A DNA stretch of 64,000 nucleotides from Artemisia argyi (GCA_030686995.1 CM060691.1:86239055-86303054); one strand, 5' to 3'. Positions 11,310-23,337 are shown, counted from the first letter of the stretch. Program-made: numbers and translations. Notes: generated from the sequence alone by a model not told the origin.

Positions 11310-12513
11310 GTTTTGAAACGTGTATATCTTTGTCATTATAAGCTCATTTTCTTTGTTCTTTATATCCACGGGTTCGTATTAACATGTACTAACACATTTT
11401 TGATAGTTCGGCTCCTCTAGGTTACGTCTAACGCCTCATTTTGTCCGTCGAATGTCATCCAACAGCAAGTAAAAATCATATCTCCTTCGTTATAAGCTCA
11501 TTTTTATCCGTTCTTTCACCCATAGCTTCGTTTTTGAAAGTATTTTCTAAATATTTGGTCAAAAATTACCCCTGAGTCACTGAGTTTTCTGGGTTTGGGG
11601 ATTTGGGACAGTAGGTTTGTAGACATGTTTAAAAATCATTTCTAGGGTTTCAAACTTGTTTCAAATCCAACCAAATCACTTCCAATCACCACCAAACTAA
11701 TCTATTCCTACCATACACCTTCTTAGGGTGTCATGGGTTCCTAAATATCATCCACCAAGTTAATCTACCAAGGGTTTACATATTATCCCTTTCTAGGGCT
11801 TAAAAGATATAAAAGTATAAAAAGAGTGGTATAAACTACTGCATGCATGTAAATCTTGTATAAAAATCATATGAGCATGGTAATAACTTGGAAAAATTAT
11901 GAAAATGAGTTGTGTATACTTACTTGAAAGATTAGTGAGTTTTGAGGATGAAAACTTATAAACACCTTTAGTTTTTATTTCAAAACCCAAAAAGGAGTAT
12001 TAGATGATCTTGATTAACACTTGTTCTTGAAAAATCAATGGTGATTTCTTCTTGTTTTGTTGTTGGCCGAGCACCCCAAGAGGAAAAGAAGATAGAAAAA
12101 GCCTTTTGTTACTTGAACTAGTTATGTGTAAAATGAAGTAAAAATGAGATACTAATTAGTGTTTAGACAAAGATCAGGTGGGCAATAAATGTGGGTTGGT
12201 GAATTGCTAATAAAGAGCCAATTGGGGGGGGGGGGGGTTTGCAGGCGCAAAAAGCAGAACAATGGGGGGGTTGTCTCTTGATGAATTAATTAGAATGCAT
12301 GTGTAGTACTAGTGATGTTATTAGTTAGTTTTTGGTATAATCGGGTACCGGATTTGCTAGAAATAAATTTTAACGAAGTTAATCGGGACATAATAAACTC
12401 ATAAAAATTGTGAAAGTATGTTGGGTACAAGTATTGAGTGTTTGGATGATTATTGTTTAGTTTCTACGAAAACCGTCGTAGTTATATTAAGCTTACGATA
12501 TAAAATAAATAAG

Positions 12514-13930
12514 TGATGCGTAGGGTTGCACTAGGATTTACCTCTCAAGGGATCTCGAGAAGCTTACAACCCCCACCAGGCAGTGTACCTGATCGATGTA
12601 GTATAGTATAGTGACAAGTACCGGGGGATTGATCGTTCAGCTAGGAATAGTGTCTCTAGGATTAGAAAACCTAAAGACTAGGTCTAGAGATGAGGGATGA
12701 TTCTTTTTGTGTTTTTATATTTTTATGAAAGCAAGTAAAATTCTCGGGTTTTAAGGAGTTGGGTGGAATTAGTTGCTAGTCAACTAACCCAATACTAAAG
12801 ATGCAATCAAAATAAAATACTAAAATGAAAATAAACTAAATTATACTAAAGTTGTGAGCAATATGTGGGAGAATTGAGTTTACTTAGGTTTCACTACTCC
12901 CTAGATATCTTTTACACGTTAATTACTTGTTATAGTTGCGTGGCTGACGGATTGTATTCCTTAATACCATTCATGGGGTGGCGTACTTACTTCCCCAATC
13001 CTATGAGCGCCTACTTCACTCCTATGTCGAGCCGGCTAAGAAGCTCCTAACATGGGATCACTAGAATTTGCTCATGCATTAAATACAACCAATAAAACCT
13101 AGTACACATCGGTTCATGTTTCCTGAGACGTTCAAGCATGTTACACAATGGAGATCTGCCAGTTTTCTTAAGCCTAACATTAAAATCATTCATCCAATAC
13201 AACCATAAACAAGTAATCAACACATAATAAACATCTAGGTTTCATTAGATCTAAGCAAACACAAGATAGATCTAGCCTAGCATGTTAAAATCAAGACAAG
13301 CACAAGATATAATCAACAAACACATAGACATATTGATTGAATTAAGAGAAGACTTATCTCAATAGAACATGAAAGGATTCAAGGGGTGAAAACCCTTGAA
13401 AACACAGTAAAATATGACCTAGGGTTTACAAAGTTCGGCCCTAGTTTTCTCCACACAAGTTCCTCTTAATGAATGAAAAATAGAAAACTATATATAGAGT
13501 TTGATGGGTGACGGCGTCAAGAACAAAAGTCTGACGCCGTCATCTCGCTGCCAAATAGTTCCTCAGACTGCCTAGATCTGGGTCTGACGCCGTCATGTAT
13601 TAACCTTATACAAGCTGTCACCAAAAATACTCTTGACGCCCTTGTTGTGACGTCTTCAGGTTTGCACTGGGTCGTCATGGTTTTTACTCTTGACGCCATC
13701 AGGATCTTCCTCTTGACGCCGTCAGGTACTGTTCTCAGCATGGAAAATTAAGTCTTTGGCGTATTCTTCAGTTTTATGCTCCAAAAATGTCCGAATTGCT
13801 TCCTTTTCCAGAATTCACTCCCAAAGTACCTAAAATCACAAAAGGAACGATTTAGGGCAATATTTGATCAAATAAATTCAATTCCGGGCTTAAATGACCC
13901 CCTAAAAGTGGTTCATTTTTCGCCTCATCA
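12514..13930 (-). repeat. 3' LTR of N1
   Basis: Same length (1417 bp) as the partner at 17616-19032. Carries the TGACGCCGTCA palindrome cluster (13509-13724) and the CTATATATAG box (13488-13497) seen in the 5' LTR. Confidence 0.9.
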
Positions 13931-14476
13931 TATACCCTTACACTTGAGATTTGCTTTTCCTCAAGCAAATGCGCTTTTATTCTAGTCAAAATACAAGTTA
14001 GGGGTCATTTAACACTAATATAAAAGTAATTACAACAAATAATCGTTCCACTAAAGACCAAAGACAAGCACGGAGGTCATATACTAGCACCTCACAAATA
14101 GTGTTTAGATACTCACATCTCTCGGGTGTAATAAAGTAATATCACATTATGGAAATGGAAAACATCTCTCACTACCTGTCATAGCAAAATAGATTACCAT
14201 AGGCTTGGGAAAGGATCAAACCTCTACCACATGGCGTAAGCACCTAGGATAAACTATCAAATAGGTCTTTTAAAGGGTTGTTACGTTAGGTGTAGGGATA
14301 TGGAATACACGGTTTTGTTGGATATAGGCAGTCTTTACTGGTGGCGAGTTAACAATCTTAGTTAATTACATGTACAATATGGCGTTGCTAAGCCAAGACT
14401 AGACTCGACTTAAGCTAATAAATGAAAAATAACAAAAACATAAAATGAACATAGAATGAAAAGGGATGATAGTCCG

Positions 14477-14522
<46 letters not shown>

Positions 14523-16248
14523 ATACACTCTTACCCTACCATCCAAAATAATACATCATAGGGAATGGAAATTCCCCTTACACTTGAATTTTTACATACT
14601 TTACAATAAACTAATCTAATGACTCGAATTAAGATAATCAAAACACTTGGAGTACTTTTAAGATTAACGTACATATGGGGGTAATAAATGATGTTCTTCC
14701 CCATTACTCCATAAAATAAGTACTTTATCCATGAGTCCCAATCGTCCCAAAACAATATGTACAAGGATACGACTCGACTTAGCAACCATGTAATCAATTA
14801 GATAATTAACTTAGGGTTTAACAAATAACAATAATGCACTAAAGATGAGTGCATACACGGAAGGCTAAGGCGATTTGGGTGTACATTTACGTGGGGTGTA
14901 ACAAATTCTTCCTTTAAGTAAAATGCTTAAAGTTAGAAACGAAAAGATAGGCTCGGAAGGGTGTACTAGGGGTTTCGTGTACTAAAAATGAGTACAACGC
15001 TAAGGGTGTGGGAAAAATTAATTGACTTAACTAGCCAAGTAATATGACTTAAATGCTCAAGTAATTATGATACGGGTTTAACACAAGGGTGATCCTAATG
15101 CCTCTTATCATGTAGTAAATCCTACTACACGAATGTAGTCTCACTAGCGGTCTTGGGATGCATCACTAACGCAAGTTCTAGAATCTAAATGCTACCGGTA
15201 CACTCATAAGCACTAATAGTAAATGCTTTTCCTATCAAATCTAAAGGCGAACCTCACATATTTGGGTGGAAAATTTTTCTGAATAGTACGGTTTTGTGCT
15301 AGTCATACAATCTCCTATCCATGAGACGCTTGCTATGGCTAAAGTTTCACTCCTAAATGTTGTAAAAAATTTTAAATTTGGCGCTAAAATTGCACTAACA
15401 AGTATTTCTCATAGTTTATTACACATCTACTATCAAACAAACAAACTCAAGCGAAAGTGTATTTGTAAGGTATCATCATTTTACGCTCCCCTTACACTTA
15501 GGATGAACATTGTCCCCAATGTTCAAGTAAAGAATGTAAAAGTGAAATAAGTAAAACGAATGAAATCAAATACTCCCCTGATTCGCTCGGTATGGATAAT
15601 AAGGTGGCCAGGTTAGATCTTCCTCCATAAAATCGGCGGCAATCTACATATGCTAATAAATCCTAGAAAACAAAATAAGATATAATGCTTGTGGAATGAT
15701 GTTTGCAGATTTCCTGGAGATTATAAAAATGATAATTCAACAAAAACTTTAAGACTCCGTTAGAAAAACAAAACTTGGTAAAATTTCCAAATTTTTACGC
15801 GTGACGCCGTCAAGAGTAAACTCGTGACGCCGTAAGAAGTGACCTGCAGAAATTCTTATGTTAAGTTTCCGGAAAATTTCTGGAAAAACTTCGTCCTACT
15901 TCCTGGAAAATCCTACAAAACTTCATTATGACTCGATACAAGCATTTGACTCTAACAAATACGAATATACATGTTCACTTAATATTGTGGAGAATCATGA
16001 TCGGTTTGTTTCTTAAAAACATATTTGGGGTTTCCCCTTAAAAACATATTGGGTGAAGTTAAGACTAGGCCAAACAACAAAGTAAATTATTTCCACTATT
16101 TTAGTTTTGAAACACGATCTACCAACAATAAAAATAAAGCATGCATACGGAAGCAAATAACAAACAAACAAAATAAAAATCACACAAAGCATGGGTTGCC
16201 TCCCAAGAAGCGCTTGTTTTTGTTTGAGTCACGAGCCTGACTCTACCC
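13931..16248 (-). other. N1 non-coding 3' half, with polypurine tract and hairpin
   Basis: No protein recognised. The minus-strand polypurine tract (AAGTGTAAGGGTATA, 13931-13945) abuts the 3' LTR. Next to it ATTTGCTT (13949-13956) and AAGCAAAT (13963-13970) form a perfect 8-bp stem with a 6-nt loop. A run of 40 T lies at 14481-14520. A further TGACGCCGTCA copy is at 15802-15812, with a partial one 21 bp on. Confidence 0.75.
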
Positions 16249-17433
16249 TTATTTCACGGATAAAGGTGAGGTTTTCCCTACACTTAGGATTAAGTGTAGG
16301 TGATAGTAGCGATACACACCATCTCGGTGGAAGTATGCCACGTGAGGTAAGAGTGGTGGATGAATTATATGCTCAAAGGGGTGTGCTCCTATCATCATAA
16401 CCTTAACAAATTCAATCTGGTTAATGGGTGGATTAAGATTTTCTCCTAGAAAGGGATCATTTTCTATCAACTTCAAGAGACTCCTAGTTGGGAATCCATC
16501 TTGACCTAATAAACCCAGTTTAAACCTATAGTGTGTCTTGTGATCAATCATAAATGGGTGATGTAAGCATGTAAGGTCATTTTCCACTCCTATATTGGCT
16601 TCCTCTCTACAAGGCTTAGAGTCCACTACCTTTATCCTAAGACCACCTGGACTATATGGTTTGATGGGTGGATCGGAACCTATTTTAATTCCTAATTTTT
16701 CATCCAAGGATGGAAGATTAAGTAACGGTTTTGGTTGAGGCTCCGGTTCATCAAAACTAGGAACTTCCCTAGAACTAAGAGTAAGGTTATCATTATAAAT
16801 ATTCAAACCTATATCCTCTAGTGGTGCTTGGTCCAAGGGTTCTACCTCTATTGGGGTTCCTATAGTCTCTTCTACTTCTTCCGGGTAAGTCACGGGCGGT
16901 GTGTATGCCTCAAATGATGGTAGGACTTCTGGGGCACTTGGTGGGCTTAGATTTTCAACTCTATCCTCCATCTTATCAAGATTATCAATATGTTCAGCTT
17001 GTATTATGGTGAGATCAAACCACTTCGTGCACCCAGTTATCTCATCTATACGCTTATCCCCAAACAATCTTCTTGCTTGGTCCCTTAAACTTGCTATCAA
17101 TTGATCAGTAACAACGTTTGTTGGGTTGTCCATTTTTTTGGCAAGTATGGCACAATTCTCTATGGTTTCCCATGCTTCATCAACACTTAATCCCCAAAGG
17201 TCCCCATCTGCGGCATGGTCAATGTCCATTTTGGTATAGTAGTCGACACGATGGTAAAATATTTCAATTTGGGACCACAGATCGAAATTATGATGAGGGA
17301 CTTTTCGGAGTAAATATTTAAAACGAGCCCATGCATCATAGATAGGTTCATCCTCATGTTGTTTAAACATCAAGATGTCATTAGGAGTGGGTGAATTTTG
17401 TGGTCGGTAGTATGGTGGATTCGCGTTCTCCAT
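16249..17433 (-). CDS. Gag-like protein of N1
   Basis: 394 codons if the start is the second Met (MENANPPYYRPQ, 17433); a start at 17481 would add 16 residues that look like leader. The N-terminal third has the retrotransposon gag pattern KQHEDEPIYDAWARFKYLLR followed by VDEAWETIENCA, typical of Athila-type gag in Asteraceae from memory. The middle is acidic and proline-rich. The C-terminal part holds an ordered block around LPSLDEKLGIKIGSDPP and HHPFMIDHKTHYRFKLGLLGQ and ends with a His/Tyr-rich stretch. No CCHC knuckle and no enzyme motif follow, so only particle-like or packaging roles are plausible. The frame is open throughout. Confidence 0.65.
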   Translation of the reverse strand: MENANPPYYRPQNSPTPNDILMFKQHEDEPIYDAWARFKYLLRKVPHHNFDLWSQIEIFYHRVDYYTKMDIDHAADGDLWGLSVDEAWETIENCAILAKKMDNPTNVVTDQLIASLRDQARRLFGDKRIDEITGCTKWFDLTIIQAEHIDNLDKMEDRVENLSPPSAPEVLPSFEAYTPPVTYPEEVEETIGTPIEVEPLDQAPLEDIGLNIYNDNLTLSSREVPSFDEPEPQPKPLLNLPSLDEKLGIKIGSDPPIKPYSPGGLRIKVVDSKPCREEANIGVENDLTCLHHPFMIDHKTHYRFKLGLLGQDGFPTRSLLKLIENDPFLGENLNPPINQIEFVKVMMIGAHPFEHIIHPPLLPHVAYFHRDGVYRYYHLHLILSVGKTSPLSVK

Positions 17434-17590
17434 AATGGCTAACGGAATAGTCAATGGAAAGGTTTTTACAAACAAAGACACAAAGAAAAGATAGACTAAA
17501 GAGAACCTAAAAATAAAAATAAAATCTTACTAGAAAGGAATCTAGCAAGTAGACCTAATAAAAAGAAATCATAACCTAGAGAATAACTAT

Positions 17591-17609
17591 TCTCCGGGCT
17601 GCGGCGCCA
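17591..17609 (-). other. Primer binding site of N1 (tRNA-Asp type)
   Basis: TGGCGCCGCAGCCCGGAGA on the minus strand, 6 bases inside the 5' LTR. It matches the Athila/Tat consensus TGGCGCCGTTGCCGGGGA except for a few positions; that word is complementary to the 3' end of plant tRNA-Asp. Confidence 0.8.
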
Positions 17610-17615
17610 AAAACT

Positions 17616-19032
17616 TGATGCGTAGGGATTGCACCAGGCTTTACCTCTCGAGGGATCTCGAGAAGTTTACAACCCCCACCAGGCAGTGTATCTGATCGAT
17701 GTAGTATAGTATAGTGACAAGTACCGGGGGATTGATCGTTCAGCTAGGAATAGTGTCGCTAGGATTAGAAAACCTAAAGACTAGGTCTAGAGATGAGGGA
17801 TGATTCTTTTTGTATTTTTATATTTTTATGAAAGCAAGTAAAATTCTCGGGTTTTAAGGAGTTGGGCGGAATTAGTTGCTAGTCAACTAACCCAATACTA
17901 AAGATGCAATCAAAATAAAATACTAAAATGACAATAAACTAAATTATACTAAAGTTGTGAGCAATATGTGGGAGAATTGTGTTTACTTAGGTTTCACTAC
18001 TCCCTAGATATCTTTTACATGTTAATTACTTGTTATAGTTGTGTGGATGACGGATTGTATTCCTTAATACCATTCATGGGGTGGTGTACTTACTTCCCCA
18101 ATCCTATGAGCGCCTACTTCACTCCTATGTCGAGCCGGCTAAGAAGCTCCTAACATGGGATCACTAGAATTTGCTCATGCATTAAATACAACCAATAAAA
18201 CCTAGTACACATCGGTTCATGTTTCCTAAGACGCTCAAGCATGTTACACAATGGAGATCTGCCAGTTTTCTTAAGCCTAACATTGAAATCATTCATCCAA
18301 TACAACCATAAACAAGTAATCAACACATAATTAACATCTAGGTTTCATTAGATCTAAGAAAACAAAGATAGATCTAGCCTAGCATGTTAAAATCAAGACA
18401 AGCACAAGATATAATCAACCAACACATAGACATATTAATTGAATTAAGAGAAGACTTATCTCAATAGAACATGAAAGGATTCAAGGGGTGAAAACCCTTA
18501 AAAACACTGTAAAATATGACCTATGGTTTACAAAGTTCGGCCCTAGTTTTCTCCACACAAGTTCCTCCTAATGAATGAAAAATAGAAAACTATATATAGA
18601 GTTTGATGGGTGACGGCGTCAAGAACAAAAGTCTGATGCCGTCATCTCACCGCCAAATAGTTCCTCGGACTGCCTAGATCTGGGTCTGACGCCGTCATGT
18701 ATTCACCTTATGCAGGCCGTCAGCAAAAATACTCTTTACGCCCTTGTTGTGACGCCTTCAGGTTTGCACTGGGTCGTCATGGTTTTTACTCTTGACGCCG
18801 TCAGGATCTTCCTCTTGACGCCGTCAGGTACTGTTCTCAGCATGGAAAATTAAGTCTTTGGCGTTTTCTTCACTTTTATGCTCCAAAAACGTTCGAACTG
18901 CTTCCTTTTCCAGAATTCACTCCCAAAGTACCTAAAATCACAAAAGGAACGATTTAGGGCAATATTTGATCAAATAAATTCAATTCCGGGCTTAAATGAC
19001 CCCCTAAAAGTGCTTCATTTTTCGCCTCATCA
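17616..19032 (-). repeat. 5' LTR of N1
   Basis: Begins (minus strand) TGATGAGGCG at 19032 and ends at 17616 next to the primer site. Flanked on the right by the target duplication ATAAG. Confidence 0.9.
18590..18830 (-). promoter_or_regulatory. N1 U3 promoter: TGACG palindrome cluster and TATA box
   Basis: On the minus strand several copies of the palindrome TGACGCCGTCA and close variants (TGACGGCGTCA, TGATGCCGTCA, TGACGCCTTCA) lie between 18830 and 18611, and a TATA box CTATATATAG follows at 18599-18590. TGACG is the core of sites bound by plant TGA-class bZIP factors, so a stress- or salicylate-responsive LTR promoter is a reasonable inference. Confidence 0.55.
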
Positions 19033-19577
19033 ATAAGTTTCCAAAATACCGGGTAAATGAAGTTTATAATCTTTATGACGTTGTAAGGGGTGTAAAAATA
19101 TATCGGGACCATTGTGGGGAGTGTCGGATATGTTAGTCACATTTATTGATAGCATGTTAACGTTTATTTAAAAATAATCATATGTAAAACGTCAATTATA
19201 CCAAAAATGTTAATTTGAATATCCTACAATTGGAATAGTATGCAGATGCTATTGTGATGATATGCAGACTATTTCTAGTCCGTATAAAGTGTCCCTACTA
19301 ATGATGCATGAATTCGCAGCTAAACCAATCCGGTTACGCGAATTTAAATACCCGTAAGCTAAATTTACGATGAAATGAGTGATGCACATGAATAGTGTTT
19401 TCCCTCCGGAAATGAATAGTGTCATGTGAATAGTGAAATTTTTGAACGCTTCTCGGAATCTCAAACTGACACAAAAAATGATGAATAGTAAATGATGAAT
19501 AGTGAATGATGAATAGTAACTAGTGAATAGTAACATTTTGTGGTTTGGAAAATGACCTGAAATTGTGGGTTGTGACA

Positions 19578-19855
19578 TTAACTCAATGTATGTATGCTCT
19601 CTAATCATATACCCAACCATGCAAGGGATTTTGATGCTTATATAGTTATGCTTCCTAATCCATGGCTTCTTCCTATATTTCAAGGAATAAGGGTGTTGTT
19701 AGAGGAATCTATGGTAACTCAATTCCTCAGGGATTGGAGAGAAATTCGTAAACTCAATTTTCATCTGGATTGGTTTATTAAGCTTCTTGAATGTGTTAAT
19801 TTCCCTCTCTCTTCATTTACGCGCTACAAGCCTCTTGCTAACTTCTGAACGTCGA
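19578..19855 (+). other. Unassigned segment with an 84-codon ORF
   Basis: Lies between the end of G and the truncated interior of F. The ORF 19594-19848 (MLSNHIPNHARDFDAYIVML start, FRDWREIRKLNF-like middle) has protein-like composition, but I recognise no domain. It could be a fragment of a further retroelement or chance. Confidence 0.3.
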
Positions 19856-21493
19856 TTCTCAAAATCCAGAAAGACAAACCTTATACGAACAAAGACACAA
19901 AGAAAAAAGATAGACTAAAGAAAACCTATAAAAATAAAATAAAATTCTCACTAGAAAGGAATCTAGTGAATAGACCTAATAAAAATAAAATTCAACCTAA
20001 CTAATAACTATTCCCCGGCAGCGGCGCCAAAAACTTGATGCGTGGATTGCGTTCTACGCAAAAGGTTTTACCTTTCAAGGGATCTTGAGAAGCTTGCAAT
20101 CCTCACCAGGCAGTCTACCTGACTGATGTAGTATAGTATAGTGGCAAGTACCGGGGGATTGATCGTTCTCTCGGGGAATAGTGTTCGTTAGGATAGAAAA
20201 TAGTTTAATTAGGTCTAGGGGTGAGGGGTGATTCTTTTTGTATTTTTATATTTTATGGAAAGTAAGTAAAAATCTCGGTTTTGGAAGAGTGGGCAGAATT
20301 AGTTGCTAGTCAACTAACTCAATAAACTACTAATGCAATAAAAATAAAATGACAAGAAAATAAAATGAGAGACGTCTTATAAGGAGAAAACGTGTTTACT
20401 TAAACTTCATTCCTCCCTAGTTATCTTTTATTGATTGATAAGTTTGTTACAATTACGTGGGTGACGGGTTGCATTCCTTAATACCATTCGTGGGGTCGTG
20501 TACGATCTTCCCCAACTCTATAAGCTTCTATCTCTTCCTATGGCGACACGTTTAGTATCCTAACCATGGCCTCCTTAATAGTCACTTATACATTAAATAC
20601 AACCATTAAAATCATAGTACACATCTGATTCATGTTTATTAAGACGTTCAAGAATGTTACCATATAGGAGATTAGCCAGTTTTCTTAAGCCTAGCATCGA
20701 TTATCATTCACCCAACATCAATTAATAACAAACCATCAACCATCAATCAACAATCAATAACTAGGTTTCATTACATCTAAGCAAACACAAATAAACCTAG
20801 CCTAGCATGTTAAAAGAAGGACAAGCATAAGATATAATCAAAAAACACATAGACATATTGAATGATTGATGGATAACTTATCTTTAACTGAACATGGAAG
20901 AAATAAGGGTATGAAACCCTTAAAAAGTTCTGAAATTCGTACTAGGGTTTGTGTGTGTGTTCCACCAAAAAGTTCCTCTCCCTTAATGAATGATAAATCC
21001 TAAAATATATATAGATATTACATTCTGACGGCGTCAGCTTATAGCTTCTGACGCTGTCAAGTCTCCGTGTTTCGGGTTATCGGATCACCTAGATCTACTT
21101 CTGACAGCGTCACGTTATAAAATCCTTTGGATCGTCTCTCTTTAGCATTACACGAGACGACCTTCTTTATGTAACACCTGACGCCGTCAGGTGTTAAACC
21201 GTGATTTCTTCTATTGAGTGTCTGGTACAACATAAATCCACTCTTTTGTCTTCAAGTGATGGTGTCACCTTTTGGTGTCTGACGCCGTCATGTATGATTT
21301 CCAGCATGATTTTATGTCTTTGTTGTTTTATTCACTTTTTGCTCCAAACACGTCCAAAATGCTATGTTTTCCAGAATTCTTCTCAAAAGTACCAAAAATG
21401 ACAAAAGGAATGATTTAAGGTAATATTTGATCATAAAATCACGATTTAGCGATTAAATGACCCCTTAAAAGCGTAACACTTTTCGCCTCATCA
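19856..21493 (-). mobile_element. Truncated N1-related element F: LTR, primer site and 180 bp of interior
   Basis: LTR 20036-21493 (1458 bp) starts and ends like N1 (TGATGCG ... CCTCATCA) and is clearly diverged from it. A tRNA-Asp-type primer site is at 20011-20029 (minus strand, TGGCGCCGCTGCCGGGGAA), and the interior resembles N1 up to about 19856, where it breaks off. TGACG-CGTCA palindromes recur at about 21027-21290 and a TATATATAG box lies near 21005. F sits in the gag of A'; the flank CTTAT (21494-21498) would be one target duplication copy, the other lost. Confidence 0.75.
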
Positions 21494-22434
21494 CTTATCA
21501 TCAGAGGTTTCTTGGAAATCTTGCACAACACCATATGAAAAGAAGGCAGTGGATATGGGTGCAATAGTTAGGGCCTTTTTGGTCTCTTGAGCCCTTTTTT
21601 AATCAGGGTATCTCCTAGAGAAGTTGTCTTCATAGAAAAACTTCGCATAGATTTCAGAGAGCTCATGGTTTTGTATGTGATTAGCATTTCCGAGACCCTG
21701 AGAGAAGCTTTACCACTTCTCAGGGAGACTGTTGACAAAGCCAACATTTATCTCATGCTTGGTCAGGGTGACACCATCATTGGTCAACTCATTTAGTAAG
21801 GTTTTATAGCTGGTATAGGTCCGAGAAAGACTTTAAAAGTCTTTGGCCCTGAAAGTTTTATACTCAAGTTTAGGTCTATGATCCTATTTTCCTTCGTATC
21901 TGAGGGACCTTCAATGCTATGAACTAAGTCAATCCAAGTTTGCTTGGTTGTTTCAGAGTTAATAATTGGTTCCATTATATCATCAGGGAGACAAGATGTA
22001 ATGATGCTTTTAAGGCGTTGATCTTGATTAACCACCCTTCTCTCATCAGGAATCTATTAAGCTTCAGGCTTGGGTAAACCTTCAGCTGCTTTAGGGACAA
22101 ATGGACATTCATTAAAGCACTTAATGTAGTAAGGTTCCATTCCTGTTAAGTAGCAAAGCATTCACTTTCTCCACTTATTGAATTTACCAACTTCAAGTCG
22201 GGGAGCAACAGCTGAATAGCTTCCTCCCTTTTTGTCGACTAGTTGGGGTACATCACTTTCTGCCATGGTAGAATCTTGATTTTAAAAACTTTAAGCACTT
22301 TAATTTTTTTTTAAGATTTATAAACCAGAGGCTCTGATACCACTTTTGTTTCCTTTACACAATTAGTAATATCTACAAAGTTAAACTAATCTTGTTCGAT
22401 GGTTAAGTAATGTAATGAAAGTACTTTGTTAAAA
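21494..22434 (-). mobile_element. Copia A' fragment: gag pseudogene, primer site and LTR end
   Basis: Minus-strand gag runs from ATG at 22266 to 21494, where F cuts it. It reads like the gag of A (GGSYSA, LEVGKFNKW, NQDQRLKS, SCLPDDIME, EGPSDTKENRI) but has several stops and frame changes. A primer site TGGTATCAGAGC (tRNA-iMet type) lies at 22342-22331, and the last 90 bp of its LTR at about 22346-22434 are similar to the last part of the A LTR (shared ctttgtag and ttactaatt/tgttaacc words). A begins at 22435. Confidence 0.75.
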
Positions 22435-23323
22435 TGTTGGGTCACTGAATTCCCCAATCTTCTTCTAACAAGGATTTGAACGTAAAATAACCTAAGTATA
22501 AACAAGTCACTGATTGAACAGTAACTCAGTGAGTCATCTTCAGGATGCTTAGACCGAGCCTAAGAAGAAAGGTTCTCCATTTAGTGAGGCGGAACTCAGT
22601 GAAGTGTGATCTAAGCCAAGAATAAGGTGATGGGTTCAGTGAGGATGACAATAACTCACTGAACCCCAAGACACCTCAACAACTTCATGGTACTGAAGAC
22701 TGATGACTTGAAGACTTAAGTTTTGGCGGGACTGGGCGGGAAAGTTTGATCTGTTTCACTAAAGTGCTTTATCACTTTAAGGTCAAACTTTCCTCAAATG
22801 GTTAAAACCAGGTTGTCATCAGAAAGTGCCTTTTGGACTTAACCTAAAGAAGTTTCCCTTGCCAGAGAATAAAATCTATCAAGATTTTATTGAGGAACAC
22901 TTAGGTCCATTGTATAATAGGGTTGTTCACATTTGTGTATAAATAGGTAGCATAAGAGAGGAGTAAAAGTTGATAAGTTTGTGCAATTAATGCAAAGCAT
23001 TCACAAACCACTTTTACTCCTCCAAAGAACAACATAACCCCTGAGATAGCTCAGTGGGTCCTGAAAGTTGTCACTCAACATTGTTTGAGTTTAGTGAGGA
23101 GTAAATACCGTAATTGTTGTTTTCAATCCCAAGTGTTTTTCCGCAAACACTTGGGTACGATTATTTTTTATTAACTTCTAATAAAAAATTGAACGTTGAA
23201 AAATATTGTCTCTTATATCTACGTTACTTTATTGTTAATCATTTTATACATCTTTGTTTAAAGTCATACAACTTGGTTACTTTAGCTTTGTAGTTATTGT
23301 TAACCAAGTGAAAGGGATCAACA
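22435..23323 (+). mobile_element. 5' LTR of copia element A (889 bp)
   Basis: Starts TGTTGGGTCACTG and ends GGGATCAACA two bases before a tRNA-iMet primer site. TATAAATA lies at 22938-22945. TCAGTGA/TCACTGA words recur at least six times between 22440 and 22670, including a perfect 12-bp inverted repeat GGGTTCAGTGAG (22632-22643) with 22655-22666. It stands head-to-head with A' and is inferred to have inserted into the A' LTR; the 3' end of A is outside the window. Confidence 0.8.
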
Positions 23324-23325
23324 AG

Positions 23326-23337
23326 TGGTATCAGAGC
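23326..23337 (+). other. Primer binding site of A
   Basis: TGGTATCAGAGC, the standard tRNA-iMet-complementary word, two bases after the LTR. Confidence 0.9.

Larger units (their letters stand above)
12514..19032 (-). mobile_element. Complete non-autonomous LTR retrotransposon N1 (Athila/Tat-like, 6.5 kb)
   Basis: Two 1417-bp LTRs (12514-13930 and 17616-19032), each starting TGATGCG and ending CCTCATCA, are flanked by the 5-bp duplication ATAAG (12509-12513 and 19033-19037). A tRNA-Asp-type primer site lies inside the right LTR on the minus strand, so the element reads right to left. The only ORF is gag-like (16249-17433); no protease, RT, RNase H or integrase is present. LTRs differ by roughly 2-3 % by eye. 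It is inserted into the G LTR. Confidence 0.9.
11310..19577 (-). mobile_element. Truncated LTR 'G' of the C family, split by element N1
   Basis: Sequence from about 11310 (after 'gttttgaaacgtg') to 12508, resuming at 19033 and ending TTGTGACA at 19577, is a diverged copy of the distal 1.75 kb of the C-family LTR (42670-44424 and 47774-49526). Shared words include cttctttcg(c/t)cc(t/a), aagtattttctaaa, ccataccacaccttct-like sequence and the terminal gatgaatagtg repeats. The other part of the LTR is absent at the left. Excising N1 with one copy of ATAAG rejoins the LTR. A run of 14 G lies at 12224-12237. Confidence 0.75.

Noticed and set aside
12514..21493. Reading N1 and F on the plus strand because TGATG...CATCA ends are symmetrical
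   Set aside because: Primer sites, gag-like ORF and polypurine tract all place them on the minus strand.
22331..23337. Possible tRNA-related sequence around TGGTATCAGAGC
   Set aside because: Only 12-base primer sites of A and A'; no cloverleaf can be formed around them.
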